Under the pieces are notes generated by a model that was not told the origin of the DNA, ran no database searches, and worked only from the letters and a program-made list of their open reading frames with translations. From Commensalibacter papalotli (ex Servin-Garciduenas et al. 2014) (lineage in GTDB: Bacteria > Pseudomonadota > Alphaproteobacteria > Acetobacterales > Acetobacteraceae): a stretch of 64,000 nt of DNA. Below are positions 1 to 8,007 of the stretch, piece by piece. Position 1 is the stretch's first letter. Each line of letters opens with the position of its first letter. A program made the translations under genes and the position numbers. The DNA is taken from assembly GCF_000527695.1 (NCBI RefSeq), contig NZ_ATSX01000001.1, positions 62,001 to 126,000 of the forward strand, written 5' to 3'.

Positions 1-474
1 TTTAGAGAAATAAAAAAAGCTACTCAAACATAAAAAAGCTACTGTATAGTTTGCTACGGTTTGATGATAGTCTGCAAGTGTACTAAAGATTGGGTGAGTG
101 ACAATCAGTGCAGAAGCAAACAGCAATGAAAAAATAGAATGATTTTTATTGGATAAATAGTATAAGAAACAAGAAACTGATAGCGATACAGAGGCAAAAA
201 AAAGTATTTCGAAAGCAAAACCAGATGATGTTAAGGATAGGTTTAACCTATTAAATATAACGGAAATTGTTCCTTGTACAAAACGACCTTGCTGAAGAAA
301 AAAAGCCAATGGAAGCTTTTCAACATTGACCAGATAGTCATCTGGAGTATAGGCAGAAAAAAGAGCTCGACCACAACTCAAAAAAAATAGTAAAAACGAT
401 ATTATTGAGCAATATAATATCGATTTTTTTTCGCCTAATTCACTGAGTGTGAGATTAACATTAGTTTGTTGCAT
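1..474 (-). CDS. Partial GtrII-like membrane glucosyltransferase (N-terminal 158 aa)
   Basis: An open frame starts at an ATG on the minus strand (complement of 472-474) and stays open to the left edge, so the C-terminal part lies outside the window. The visible 158 residues have a short polar start, a membrane helix at about residues 19-36, then 'YTPDDYL' and 'GRFVQG' motifs, and further hydrophobic helices near 85-105 and 115-155. This layout (first helix, periplasmic acidic DDY, GR before the next helix) resembles the GtrII/Glucos_trans_II family, which transfers glucosyl groups from a lipid carrier to surface polysaccharide. The family call is by pattern only; that it is a polytopic membrane protein is much surer. 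No stop interrupts the frame. Confidence 0.6.
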   Translation of the reverse strand, partial: MQQTNVNLTLSELGEKKSILYCSIISFLLFFLSCGRALFSAYTPDDYLVNVEKLPLAFFLQQGRFVQGTISVIFNRLNLSLTSSGFAFEILFFASVSLSVSCFLYYLSNKNHSIFSLLFASALIVTHPIFSTLADYHQTVANYTVAFLCLSSFFYFSK

Positions 475-557
475 AATTTAATTCGCTATAGTCATTTGAT
501 AATGTGTTGGATATAAACATTCGTGATAAATTATAATAATTATTTATAAAACTAACA

Positions 558-1175
558 TTAATAAGTTTTATATTGCACAGGTCTAAAGTGATCTCGGTTA
601 TAGGCGAGTTGCTCTGGGGAAAGTTGAAAGCCTATAAAAAGTTCATATCCATCAGGTTGTCTATCTGGTGTTGCGGGTATCTTAAGTAATATCTTATCTG
701 ATTTTAGCGTAATTTGATCAATATTATCAGGGAATTGCGCAACAGCAACAAAGTGTTTTTTGTCTACAATGTTACCATTTTTAATTGTTGTGATAAAATA
801 GGGTATTTGATAACGACGTTCTTGTGCAGCTGGCCCCCGAGCAACCTGAATAACAATGCTCATCGTTGTATCAATTTTGTCAGTGTAAGCTTTGTGTTTT
901 CTTTTCTTTTCTTTGTTGCTTCCATTGTCAGGATCATCAATACAATTTCCATCGATTCCTAAAATATTAGCTTTGGTTACTAAATGAGCTAAATCATCTT
1001 TATTGTTAGAAAAAGTATAATAATCCGAGGCAGAGGATAAAACGGTTACTTTGGGGCATGCAGGAGGAAAGTCATAGCTATCTTTAGCTGCACAACCCCA
1101 AAGGAAAAAGCTGGCTCCTAAGGGGAATAATATAGATTTTAAAGTCGATTGATGAAGAAACTTCGAAGGAATCAT
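558..1175 (-). CDS. Putative lipoprotein of unknown function
   Basis: This 205-aa protein starts with a lysine-containing n-region, a hydrophobic core and a lipobox-like 'LWGC' with Cys28 as the probable lipidation site, so it is probably exported and lipid-anchored. The mature part has a proline/cysteine-containing start (PPAC), a lysine-rich charged patch around residues 88-98, and a C-terminal half predicted to be mostly beta. I recognise no domain. It lies 83 bp upstream (in chromosomal order) of the GtrII-like gene on the same strand and could share its transcript, and it is divergent from ispH. Lipoproteins of this sort are often lineage-specific. An overlapping plus-strand frame at 714-962 looks like a shadow. 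Confidence 0.65.
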   Translation of the reverse strand: MIPSKFLHQSTLKSILFPLGASFFLWGCAAKDSYDFPPACPKVTVLSSASDYYTFSNNKDDLAHLVTKANILGIDGNCIDDPDNGSNKEKKRKHKAYTDKIDTTMSIVIQVARGPAAQERRYQIPYFITTIKNGNIVDKKHFVAVAQFPDNIDQITLKSDKILLKIPATPDRQPDGYELFIGFQLSPEQLAYNRDHFRPVQYKTY

Positions 1176-1363
1176 ATTTTTTCTGCCATAATAATTTATT
1201 TAACATCACTTTGGGTTCATACCATAAAGCAAATTATACAAATGTGGAATATATTCTATATTTAAAAATTCTATTACGAAATGGTCTCTTGCTTACCGAC
1301 CAAACTATAAATATATATTATAAATATACAGTATATAGATTTTATCATTTATTTGGGAATGTT

Positions 1364-2347
1364 ATGCCTAGTCAAAATTCAGAATCTTTTATGAAAGAGT
1401 CTCGTGCGTTAAAAGTCTTGTTGGCTGGACCACGTGGCTTTTGCGCTGGTGTAGACCGTGCTATTCGTGTGGTTGAAGAAGCCCTGCGCAGGTATGGCGC
1501 TCCTGTTTATGTTCGTCATGAAATTGTTCATAATCGAACCGTTGTTGAGAATTTAGAAAAAAAAGGTGCGATTTTTGTAGAGGAATTGGATGAGGTTCCT
1601 CAAGATGCACATGTTGTATTTTCTGCACATGGCGTTCCAAAAACGGTACCACTTGAGGCAGTACGTCGCAACTTACTTTATCTTGATGCTACATGTCCTT
1701 TGGTTTCCAAAGTTCATAGAGAAGCAGAACGTCACTTTGCGGATGGTGGTGCAAACTCTCGTCATATTTTAATGATTGGGCATGCAGGTCACCCTGAAGT
1801 GGTTGGAACCATGGGGCAGCTACCCTCTGGTGCGGTAACATTGATTAAAGATGCAGATGAAGCCAGAACCGTGCAGCCTGAAAATCCAGATCGTTTGGCT
1901 TTTATTACGCAGACCACACTTTCTGTTGATGATACCGCGGAGATTGTAGCCATTCTTCGTCAGCGTTTTCCTCAGATTGAGGGCCCTAAACGCGAAGATA
2001 TTTGTTATGCAACCACGAATCGTCAAGAAGCTGTAAAAAGAATAGCGCCTGAATGTGATCTAGTATTGGTGATTGGGTCTCCTAACTCTTCTAATTCTCA
2101 GCGTTTACGCGAAGTTGCAGAACGCTCTGGTGCACCTAGAGCCCTTTTAATTCCTAAACTAGAAAATTTAGAGTGGAATGCCTTGGAAGGTGTTAGTGTA
2201 TTGGGGATTACTGCTGGTGCTTCTGCACCAGAGACATTGGTTCAAGAAATTATTGAAGCCTTGTCTGAAAGATTTAGCCTTGATATTGAAGAACGTATCG
2301 TTAAAGAAGAACATGTTACGTTTAGTTTGCCAGCACCTCTAGGATAA
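1364..2347 (+). CDS. ispH: 4-hydroxy-3-methylbut-2-enyl diphosphate reductase
   Basis: IspH reduces HMBPP to IPP and DMAPP, the last step of the MEP isoprenoid pathway, using a [4Fe-4S] cluster. The three cluster cysteines are visible: Cys27 in GFCAGV, Cys111 in DATCPLVSK and Cys214 in [10 protein letters not shown]. The frame is open back to 1211, but the extra 51 residues are AT-rich and unlike the family. I chose the ATG at 1364, which has a GGGA about 7 bases upstream and gives 327 aa, the normal size. An ATG at 1391 would also leave the catalytic part intact. It is followed 22 bp later by thrB, so ispH, thrB and rnhA probably form one transcript. Confidence 0.96.
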   Translation: MPSQNSESFMKESRALKVLLAGPRGFCAGVDRAIRVVEEALRRYGAPVYVRHEIVHNRTVVENLEKKGAIFVEELDEVPQDAHVVFSAHGVPKTVPLEAVRRNLLYLDATCPLVSKVHREAERHFADGGANSRHILMIGHAGHPEVVGTMGQLPSGAVTLIKDADEARTVQPENPDRLAFITQTTLSVDDTAEIVAILRQRFPQIEGPKREDICYATTNRQEAVKRIAPECDLVLVIGSPNSSNSQRLREVAERSGAPRALLIPKLENLEWNALEGVSVLGITAGASAPETLVQEIIEALSERFSLDIEERIVKEEHVTFSLPAPLG

Positions 2348-2369
2348 TTAGGAATTATAGGGCTTATTC

Positions 2370-3329
2370 ATGGCCGTTTATACACAAGTCTCGGAACAGG
2401 AAGTCTCGCAATGTTTACAAAATTACGAGATAGGTGATCTTGTAACGCTCAAGGGCATAGCCCAAGGTGTTGAGAACAGTAATTTTTTGTTGGAAACAAC
2501 AACGGGTAAATATATTTTAACTCTATATGAAAAACGTATCAAAGAAGATGAGCTTCCTTGGTATTTAGAATATATGAAACACTTGGTACAACGTGGTGTT
2601 TCATGCCCTTTGCCTGTTGTAGATAAACGTGGTGTCGCACTGACAGTTCTGGCCAGACGACCAGCTGCAATCGTAACTTTTTTAGAAGGTAAAGAGGCAC
2701 CACAAATTACTGAAAAACATTGTTTTTTGTTAGGGCAAGCGATTGCACATCTACATCAAGCAGGAGCAGGTTTCACCCAATTTCGGAAAAATAATGTTGG
2801 CCCAGATTCTTGGCAGGAATTATTGAATAAATCAATTGGATATGACCAAGAGGAATTGGTGCAAGAGATACAGCCTGTTTTACAGGAAATATTATCTCAA
2901 TGGCCTACGGATAAAGATAATTTACCGATTGGGCAAATCCACGCAGATATATTTCCAGATAATGTTTTTTTTACTGCCCCTGATCAGCTAAGTGGTTTTA
3001 TTGATTTTTATTTTGCTTGCACTGATTTCTTGGCTTACGACCTTGCTATTGCGATTAATGCTTGGTGCTTTAAAGATAATGGTGAGTGTTTAACAGATTT
3101 ATCGGCAGCAGTTATAAAAGGTTATGAGACTATCCGTCCTTTAACTTCGGATGAAAAGCGGCTTTTTCCGATATTGAATATGGGTGCAGCAATGCGTTTT
3201 TTACTAACGCGGTTACATGATTGGATACATACACCAGCTGAAGCCTTGGTAACCCCTAAAGATCCCAAGCCATATTTATATCGACTTCGATATCATCAAA
3301 CATTAATAGCGCTTTCTGATGGAACATGA
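2370..3329 (+). CDS. thrB: Homoserine kinase (alpha/APH-fold type)
   Basis: Homoserine kinase phosphorylates L-homoserine for threonine synthesis. This 319-aa protein belongs to the aminoglycoside-phosphotransferase-like form found in alpha- and gammaproteobacteria, not the GHMP form of E. coli. Visible features are the nucleotide-binding N-lobe ([11 protein letters not shown], then YILTLYEKR), the catalytic loop 'HADIFPDN' with His191, Asp193 and Asn198, and the metal-binding '[16 protein letters not shown]' segment. Length is typical. It lies 22 bp after ispH and overlaps rnhA by 11 bp. The ispH-thrB-rnhA order is, from memory, common in alphaproteobacteria. Confidence 0.93.
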   Translation: MAVYTQVSEQEVSQCLQNYEIGDLVTLKGIAQGVENSNFLLETTTGKYILTLYEKRIKEDELPWYLEYMKHLVQRGVSCPLPVVDKRGVALTVLARRPAAIVTFLEGKEAPQITEKHCFLLGQAIAHLHQAGAGFTQFRKNNVGPDSWQELLNKSIGYDQEELVQEIQPVLQEILSQWPTDKDNLPIGQIHADIFPDNVFFTAPDQLSGFIDFYFACTDFLAYDLAIAINAWCFKDNGECLTDLSAAVIKGYETIRPLTSDEKRLFPILNMGAAMRFLLTRLHDWIHTPAEALVTPKDPKPYLYRLRYHQTLIALSDGT

Positions 3330-3780
3330 TCCAGCTTTAATTCTTGTTGATATTTGGACAGATGGTGGATGTAGTCCCAATCCTGGTGCAGGAGGTTGGG
3401 GTGTGCTTTTGCGTTGTCATGGTAAAGAACGAGAATTAATGGGGGGAGAGCCAGAGACGACCAATAATCGTATGGAGTTAACCGCGGCGGCTGTGGCATT
3501 GGAAACATTAACACGTTCTTGCTTGGTAAATTTGTATACCGATAGTGAATATGTTCGTAAGGGGATTACTGAATGGTTGGCGGGTTGGAAACGTAATGGT
3601 TGGAAGACTGCTGCGAAAAAACCTGTCGCAAATGCTGATTTATGGCAACGTTTGGAAAAAGCGGCACAAAGACATCAAATAGAGTGGCATTGGGTCAAAG
3701 GACATTCTGGGCATGTTGAAAATGAACGTGTAGATCAATTGGCAACTGAAGGTCGTCATCAATTAGCTTTGAATAAATGA
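3319..3780 (+). CDS. rnhA: Ribonuclease HI
   Basis: RNase HI cleaves the RNA strand of RNA-DNA hybrids during replication and R-loop removal. At 153 aa it has normal length and all four catalytic carboxylates: Asp15 ([10 protein letters not shown]), Glu53 (NNRMELTA), Asp75 (YTDSEYV) and Asp139 (ENERVDQLA). The handle region ([17 protein letters not shown]) and the catalytic-loop His (HSGHVENE) are present. Its ATG lies inside the last codons of thrB in another frame, pointing to translational coupling. A second RNase H, type HII, is at 60327. Confidence 0.97.
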   Translation: MEHDPALILVDIWTDGGCSPNPGAGGWGVLLRCHGKERELMGGEPETTNNRMELTAAAVALETLTRSCLVNLYTDSEYVRKGITEWLAGWKRNGWKTAAKKPVANADLWQRLEKAAQRHQIEWHWVKGHSGHVENERVDQLATEGRHQLALNK

Positions 3781-3901
3781 TTTTATTTTATGATAAGCTT
3801 AAGTATAAAATAATTGCAATTATAATTTCATATAATTGACTTGATAAATCATGGGACACATACTCACTTTTTTAAAGTTATAAGGTATGTGAATATGCAG
3901 C

Positions 3902-3939
3902 TATTGGTTGTGTGTGATCATAATCATGCACAACCAATA
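3902..3939. repeat. 38-bp inverted repeat in the rnhA downstream gap
   Basis: The arms 3902-3912 (TATTGGTTGTG) and 3929-3939 (CACAACCAATA) are exact reverse complements, 11 bp each, around a 16-base centre that can itself pair partly. It lies in the 231-bp gap between rnhA and the convergent small exported-protein gene. It could be a bidirectional end structure, but neither strand has a run of T after it, so it is not a standard intrinsic terminator. Confidence 0.6.
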
Positions 3940-4011
3940 ATGATGTTATCATAAAAAGGATTTAATAAATCGTTTATGTAATATTATTTAATCGTGCCGT
4001 TAGTTTATATA

Positions 4012-4428
4012 TTAATACCCATTACCAACACTTTGTTGAAGAATAGCATCCCTGTTTCCACCAGGTTGTCCAGCATAAGTATCGTAAGATGCCGCTGCAT
4101 TATAAGGAGGGGATACAGGTGCATTGAAATAGGCACGAATACCTGTTCCTGGAATATTTATTGATGGACCATTATAAGGGCGGTTAGGGGACTGGCTTGG
4201 GGTTGACCCAGGCATACCAGGACCTTTTTGTGAGGTGACACTGTCTGATTGTGTTGCTGTCATAGAGCTGGTATAGTCTTGAACGGGTTGATATTCAGAC
4301 ATGCCTGCACCAGGAGTTGGGCGAGCACTGGATTGAGCATAGGTATTGCTTGTTAATCCAGCACTTCCGATAAGAATAGAAAAAGAAAAAAGTGCTTGAG
4401 TAATTGTTTTTTTTGTAAAGTTGATCAT
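4012..4428 (-). CDS. Small exported low-complexity protein, function unknown
   Basis: This 138-aa product has a clear signal peptide: KK near the N-terminus, a hydrophobic core at about 10-24 and a likely cleavage after 'TYA' at residue 31. The mature part is rich in Ser, Pro, Gly, Thr, Gln and Tyr and contains no recognisable domain. Segments such as 'GAGMSEYQPVQDY' and 'GPGMPGSTPSQSP' suggest a disordered or cell-wall-associated protein. It has a Shine-Dalgarno-like AAGGA just upstream (complement near 4437-4441) and stands alone on the minus strand, convergent with rnhA and divergent from the EcsC-family gene. The signal peptide supports it being a real gene. Confidence 0.6.
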   Translation of the reverse strand: MINFTKKTITQALFSFSILIGSAGLTSNTYAQSSARPTPGAGMSEYQPVQDYTSSMTATQSDSVTSQKGPGMPGSTPSQSPNRPYNGPSINIPGTGIRAYFNAPVSPPYNAAASYDTYAGQPGGNRDAILQQSVGNGY

Positions 4429-4698
4429 TTTAATAAATCCTTTTCTTTTAATTATATTACAAATAAATCTTTTTAGTTGGCAATCAATAATAAAAAGTAG
4501 AATAGATGAGATTTTTAAAAAAAATGGTTTTTATGCCATATGTCTTAGGGTAAAACAGACTGAAAAGGAATAAGTTTTAATTGATGGATGAAAACCTAAA
4601 TCATTCAGATCATGGACTTAAGAATATGATAGTGTGATGATTATGAAATCATAGATTGATTTAAAGAGATTGATACTAATAAAGAAAAGGTTCTGTAA

Positions 4699-5538
4699 AT
4701 GACCATACAAGATCATACGAGTTTAACGCCACTTTCTTTGAATGATCAAGAAATTGCTCAATTGACAAATGCACTTGATAAACTTGAATCTGGCCGAGGG
4801 GTATTACTACGTCTGGCTGACATTATGGGTGGGGCCGTTGGGCATGCTGTAAAACTGGGTGGGCGTAGTCTAGGGATTTCTGCTAATTTTCAGCAAAAAA
4901 TTCAAAATCTTGCTAATAGTGCGGTGCAACGTGCATTTGATGTTGCCGTTGTTGGTATGGATAAAGGAAATAATCGGCCTGTTAAATCTTTACAATATAA
5001 AAAGATAAGAAATACAGCAGTTCAAGCGGTAGTAGTGACTTCTGGTGCGGTAGGTGGGTTTACTGGGCTTGTGGGAATGCTACCTGATATTAGTTTTACT
5101 ACATTGGCATTAATGCGTGAAATTGCTGCTATTGCTCAGGAGGAGGGTGAGGATCTGTCCACTGAAGAAGCAAAGAGAGCTTGTTTAGAAGTGTTTGCAT
5201 TACGTTCTTTTGGCAATGCTGGGCGTGGTAATGAAGAGAATGAGTTGGGATTCTTTTCTGCTCGATTAATGTTACGTGGTCGTCCAATGGTAATGTTGAT
5301 GGCAGATATTTCTTACCAATATGGCCTTAGCCTTTCGCAAAAATTAAGTTTACAAATGATGCCCGTAGTCAGTGCTTTATGTGGTGCATCTTTAAATGCA
5401 GCATTCTTGGCTCATTATCGTGCGTTGGCTAGAGTGCATTTTGTTGCGCGACGTTTAGAGCGCGAACATGGACCGTTGGCCAAAGAGACGATTGAATATA
5501 TTCGTAAGCAACGTTTTAACGAATACGCAGCCTCCTAG
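4699..5538 (+). CDS. EcsC family protein
   Basis: The 279-aa sequence resembles the EcsC family: an N-terminal helical part (residues 15-70), then a glycine-rich hydrophobic stretch at about 110-140 (SGAVGGFTGLVGMLPDISF), then a conserved helical segment with 'CLEVFALRSFG' and a C-terminal 'NAAFLAHYRALARVHF'. Bacillus EcsC is encoded with an ABC transporter linked to secretion; the biochemical role in proteobacteria is not established. Here it is followed 3 bp later by aat, whose Shine-Dalgarno overlaps its stop codon, so the two are probably cotranscribed. AAAGG about 8 bases before the ATG supports the start. Confidence 0.8.
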   Translation: MTIQDHTSLTPLSLNDQEIAQLTNALDKLESGRGVLLRLADIMGGAVGHAVKLGGRSLGISANFQQKIQNLANSAVQRAFDVAVVGMDKGNNRPVKSLQYKKIRNTAVQAVVVTSGAVGGFTGLVGMLPDISFTTLALMREIAAIAQEEGEDLSTEEAKRACLEVFALRSFGNAGRGNEENELGFFSARLMLRGRPMVMLMADISYQYGLSLSQKLSLQMMPVVSALCGASLNAAFLAHYRALARVHFVARRLEREHGPLAKETIEYIRKQRFNEYAAS

Positions 5539-5541
5539 GAG

Positions 5542-6204
5542 ATGTCGATACCTACTGAAGAAATTACGGCTGATATTGTCTTAGACGCTTATAGAATAGG
5601 CGTTTTTCCTATGGCTGATGATAAGGATGATCCGCGGTTATTTTGGTATCATCCTGAGGAAAGGGGAATTTTACCTTTAGATGGTTTTCATTTACCCAGA
5701 CGATTGGCCAAAACCGTATTGTCTGATCAATATGAAGTCAAAGTTGATACTGATTTTCTAGCAGTGATTGATGCTTGTGCCCAAATAACGCCCAAAAGAG
5801 ATCAAACTTGGATTAATCAACCTATACGTTCTTTATATTTTGAGCTTTTTCAGCAAGGTCACTCTCATAGTGTTGAAGTATGGGATCAAGATCAGTTGGT
5901 TGGCGGGTTATATGGGGTGGCTATTGGTCAGGCTTTTTTTGGAGAAAGTATGTTTTCCAAAAGGCGTGATACTTCAAAGATTGCCTTGGTGCATCTAGTG
6001 GCACGTTTAAGATTAGGTCATTTTGAACTGCTGGATACACAATTTATGACTGCTCATCTTGCACAATTTGGAGGGATAGAGATAAATGAGGTTGAATATA
6101 AGAAACAATTAGATCACGTTATCGATAAACCAGCACAATGGTTAGATAATCAGTGGAAAGTGGATATTTTTCAGGAAATTAAGGCGATGCGTGCGTCGAC
6201 ATAA
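5542..6204 (+). CDS. aat: Leucyl/phenylalanyl-tRNA--protein transferase
   Basis: Aat adds Leu or Phe from aminoacyl-tRNA to proteins with N-terminal Arg or Lys, marking them for ClpS/ClpAP degradation. The 220-aa sequence carries the family's landmarks: 'YRIGVFPMAD' and 'FWYHPEERGILPLDGFH' near the N-terminus, 'TWINQPIRSLYFELFQQGHS' in the middle, 'VEVW...GGLYGVAIGQAFFGESMFS' for the substrate pocket, and 'LLDTQFMTAHLAQFGG' near the C-terminus. Length is normal. It follows the EcsC-family gene directly. Confidence 0.96.
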   Translation: MSIPTEEITADIVLDAYRIGVFPMADDKDDPRLFWYHPEERGILPLDGFHLPRRLAKTVLSDQYEVKVDTDFLAVIDACAQITPKRDQTWINQPIRSLYFELFQQGHSHSVEVWDQDQLVGGLYGVAIGQAFFGESMFSKRRDTSKIALVHLVARLRLGHFELLDTQFMTAHLAQFGGIEINEVEYKKQLDHVIDKPAQWLDNQWKVDIFQEIKAMRAST

Positions 6205-6248
6205 TTGTAAAATACAGTTAATTTTTTAATAGAGTTAAAGGAAAAAAA

Positions 6249-7472
6249 ATGTCGTCTCTTTTTAAAAAGAGTTATCAGTTGCCTTTTTATAAAGGGGCGA
6301 TGTGTGGAATTGGTTCTTTATTACTGGTTCCTATGGCTTTGGCTCAGTATAACAATTCTGAAAAACCTTTATTTATGCCTAAGCGTGACGCTACGGTTAT
6401 TTATGCAATTAAACCAGAAAATTCGTCTTTGTTGCAAAGCAGGAAGATTATTTTTTCTGGTGATGGTAATACCATGCGTGTGGATGGTCCTGATAATTTA
6501 GGGACTGTAATTGTTGATGCGGCCAAAAAGACTGCAACAGTTATTGCAAATAAATCTAGAATTTATACCGTTGTTGCGAGCAAATCAGGACAAGCAGGAT
6601 TGTTTTTAGATCCAAGCATGACTTTTCAAAAGAAAGGCACAGAGCGTATTGCTGGGATCATATGTCGTGACTGGAAAGTCAAAGGACCCAAAGGATCTGC
6701 CATAGTTTGTATTACCGAAGATGGTGTTTTATTAAAACAAGAAGGGGCGGATGCTGATGGTGTGGAAGGTAAAACGGTTGCGCTTTCTGTTGATTATAGC
6801 AAGTTACCAGCGTCGACGTTTCAAATTCCGCCAGGATATCAACCTGTAAAGCTTCCTGAGCATAAAGGGGATAGCCCTGTTTTAATTAATCCCAATAGCA
6901 CTGCTCAGCCTTTAATTCCGATGAAAGCTCAACCTGGTGAAGGACAAGGGGAAAAGGTTGAGGCTGATCAAAATCCTTTTATAACCCCTCAACGTGATGT
7001 GGATGTTGTCTATGCGATTGCTGGTGCGATGCCTGGATTACCACCATTTCATCAAAGAATGCGTTGGTCTGTTGGTGAATGGAAACAACGTATCGATTCT
7101 CAAGGAGTGGATACTTACATGATTACGGATTATAAAAACCAACAATTGGTTGTGCTTAATCCAGAACTCAAGAAAAAAACCACAATGCCTTCACCAGGAG
7201 ATTCTATTTTGGCACCAAGCCAAAGGCCAACTGGGGACTATATGAAAGTAGGAGAGGCAACCATTGCAGGGCAACATTGTAATGAGTGGCAAATAGTGGA
7301 TAGCGAAGGCAATCCAAATGATATTTGTTATACAGATGATGGTGTTATGTTGCGTGTGGTCAGAAATAACATTCCATTAGTTATGGCATTAAAAGTGGTT
7401 TATGCCCCACAAGATACAAAATTATTTCAGGTGCCCTCTAATTTAACAGAATTGGCACCTGCACATCCATAG
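6249..7472 (+). CDS. Exported protein with two tandem copies of one domain
   Basis: This 407-aa protein has a signal peptide (cleavage likely after ALA at residue 32) and then two homologous units, about residues 41-200 and 243-402, joined by a proline/glutamine-rich linker. Both units start with 'P..P.RD..V.YAI', have a matching 'IAG..C..W' (Cys139 and Cys344), then a second cysteine before an acidic turn (AIVCITEDGV with Cys154; DICYTDDGV with Cys360), and end in a FQ-P segment. The cysteine pairs could form one disulfide per unit in the periplasm. The fold may be like LolA/DUF4412-type beta proteins, but I cannot name a family with certainty. AAAGGAA precedes the ATG. It converges with bcp. 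Confidence 0.75.
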   Translation: MSSLFKKSYQLPFYKGAMCGIGSLLLVPMALAQYNNSEKPLFMPKRDATVIYAIKPENSSLLQSRKIIFSGDGNTMRVDGPDNLGTVIVDAAKKTATVIANKSRIYTVVASKSGQAGLFLDPSMTFQKKGTERIAGIICRDWKVKGPKGSAIVCITEDGVLLKQEGADADGVEGKTVALSVDYSKLPASTFQIPPGYQPVKLPEHKGDSPVLINPNSTAQPLIPMKAQPGEGQGEKVEADQNPFITPQRDVDVVYAIAGAMPGLPPFHQRMRWSVGEWKQRIDSQGVDTYMITDYKNQQLVVLNPELKKKTTMPSPGDSILAPSQRPTGDYMKVGEATIAGQHCNEWQIVDSEGNPNDICYTDDGVMLRVVRNNIPLVMALKVVYAPQDTKLFQVPSNLTELAPAHP

Positions 7473-7485
7473 GTTAAATTGTTAA

Positions 7486-7962
7486 TTATTGGCCAAGTTG
7501 TTTGATTGTTTTTAAAACATCTTCAACATGGCCTGTAATTTTAACTTTGGGCCATATTTTTAAAATGGTACCTTGTTCATCGATTAAAAATGTTGCGCGT
7601 TCTATACCCATGTATTTACGGCCATACATTGATTTTTCCACCCATACACCATAAGCATAAGTGACACTGCCCTCTTCATCAGAGGCTAGGGGAAACGTTA
7701 AATTATATTTATCAGCAAATGCTTTGAGCTTTGTAACAGGATCTCTTGAAACACCAATGACTGGTATATTGATCTTTGCTAAAGTAGATAAATTTTCTTC
7801 AAAAGCACATGCTTCTTTGGTACAACCAGAAGTATCTGCCTTTGGGTAAAAATAAAGAATATATTTTCGTCCTTTTAGTTCAGCAGAAGAAATAGGTTTG
7901 CCCAATTGAGTTTGCATTTCGAAACTGGGTGCTGCATCGCCTTCGTTTAAATTGGCCATCAT
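7486..7962 (-). CDS. bcp: Thioredoxin-dependent peroxiredoxin, BCP type
   Basis: Bcp reduces hydrogen peroxide and organic peroxides with electrons from thioredoxin. The 158-aa product shows the peroxiredoxin fold: 'GDAAPSFEM' start, 'YILYFYPKADTSGCTKEACAF' with the peroxidatic Cys and a second Cys five residues later (the atypical two-Cys layout of BCP), then 'VIGVSRD' and the C-terminal 'RATFLIDEQGTI'. Two in-frame ATGs are adjacent; AAGGA lies 4 bases before the first and 7 before the second, so translation may start at 7959. It is followed by 13 bp to a convergent gene and preceded by glnE on the same strand (45 bp). Confidence 0.94.
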   Translation of the reverse strand: MMANLNEGDAAPSFEMQTQLGKPISSAELKGRKYILYFYPKADTSGCTKEACAFEENLSTLAKINIPVIGVSRDPVTKLKAFADKYNLTFPLASDEEGSVTYAYGVWVEKSMYGRKYMGIERATFLIDEQGTILKIWPKVKITGHVEDVLKTIKQLGQ

Positions 7963-8007
7963 TGATCCTTATTTTATAAATTAACAAAATTAGTATAGCA
8001 TAACATT

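Noticed and set aside
714-962. Plus-strand frame within the lipoprotein gene
   Set aside because: It lies antisense to a frame with a lipobox, has no ribosome-binding site and no family features.
1211-1363. N-terminal extension of the ispH frame
   Set aside because: The 51 extra codons are AT-rich, unlike IspH, and a better-placed ribosome-binding site precedes the ATG at 1364.
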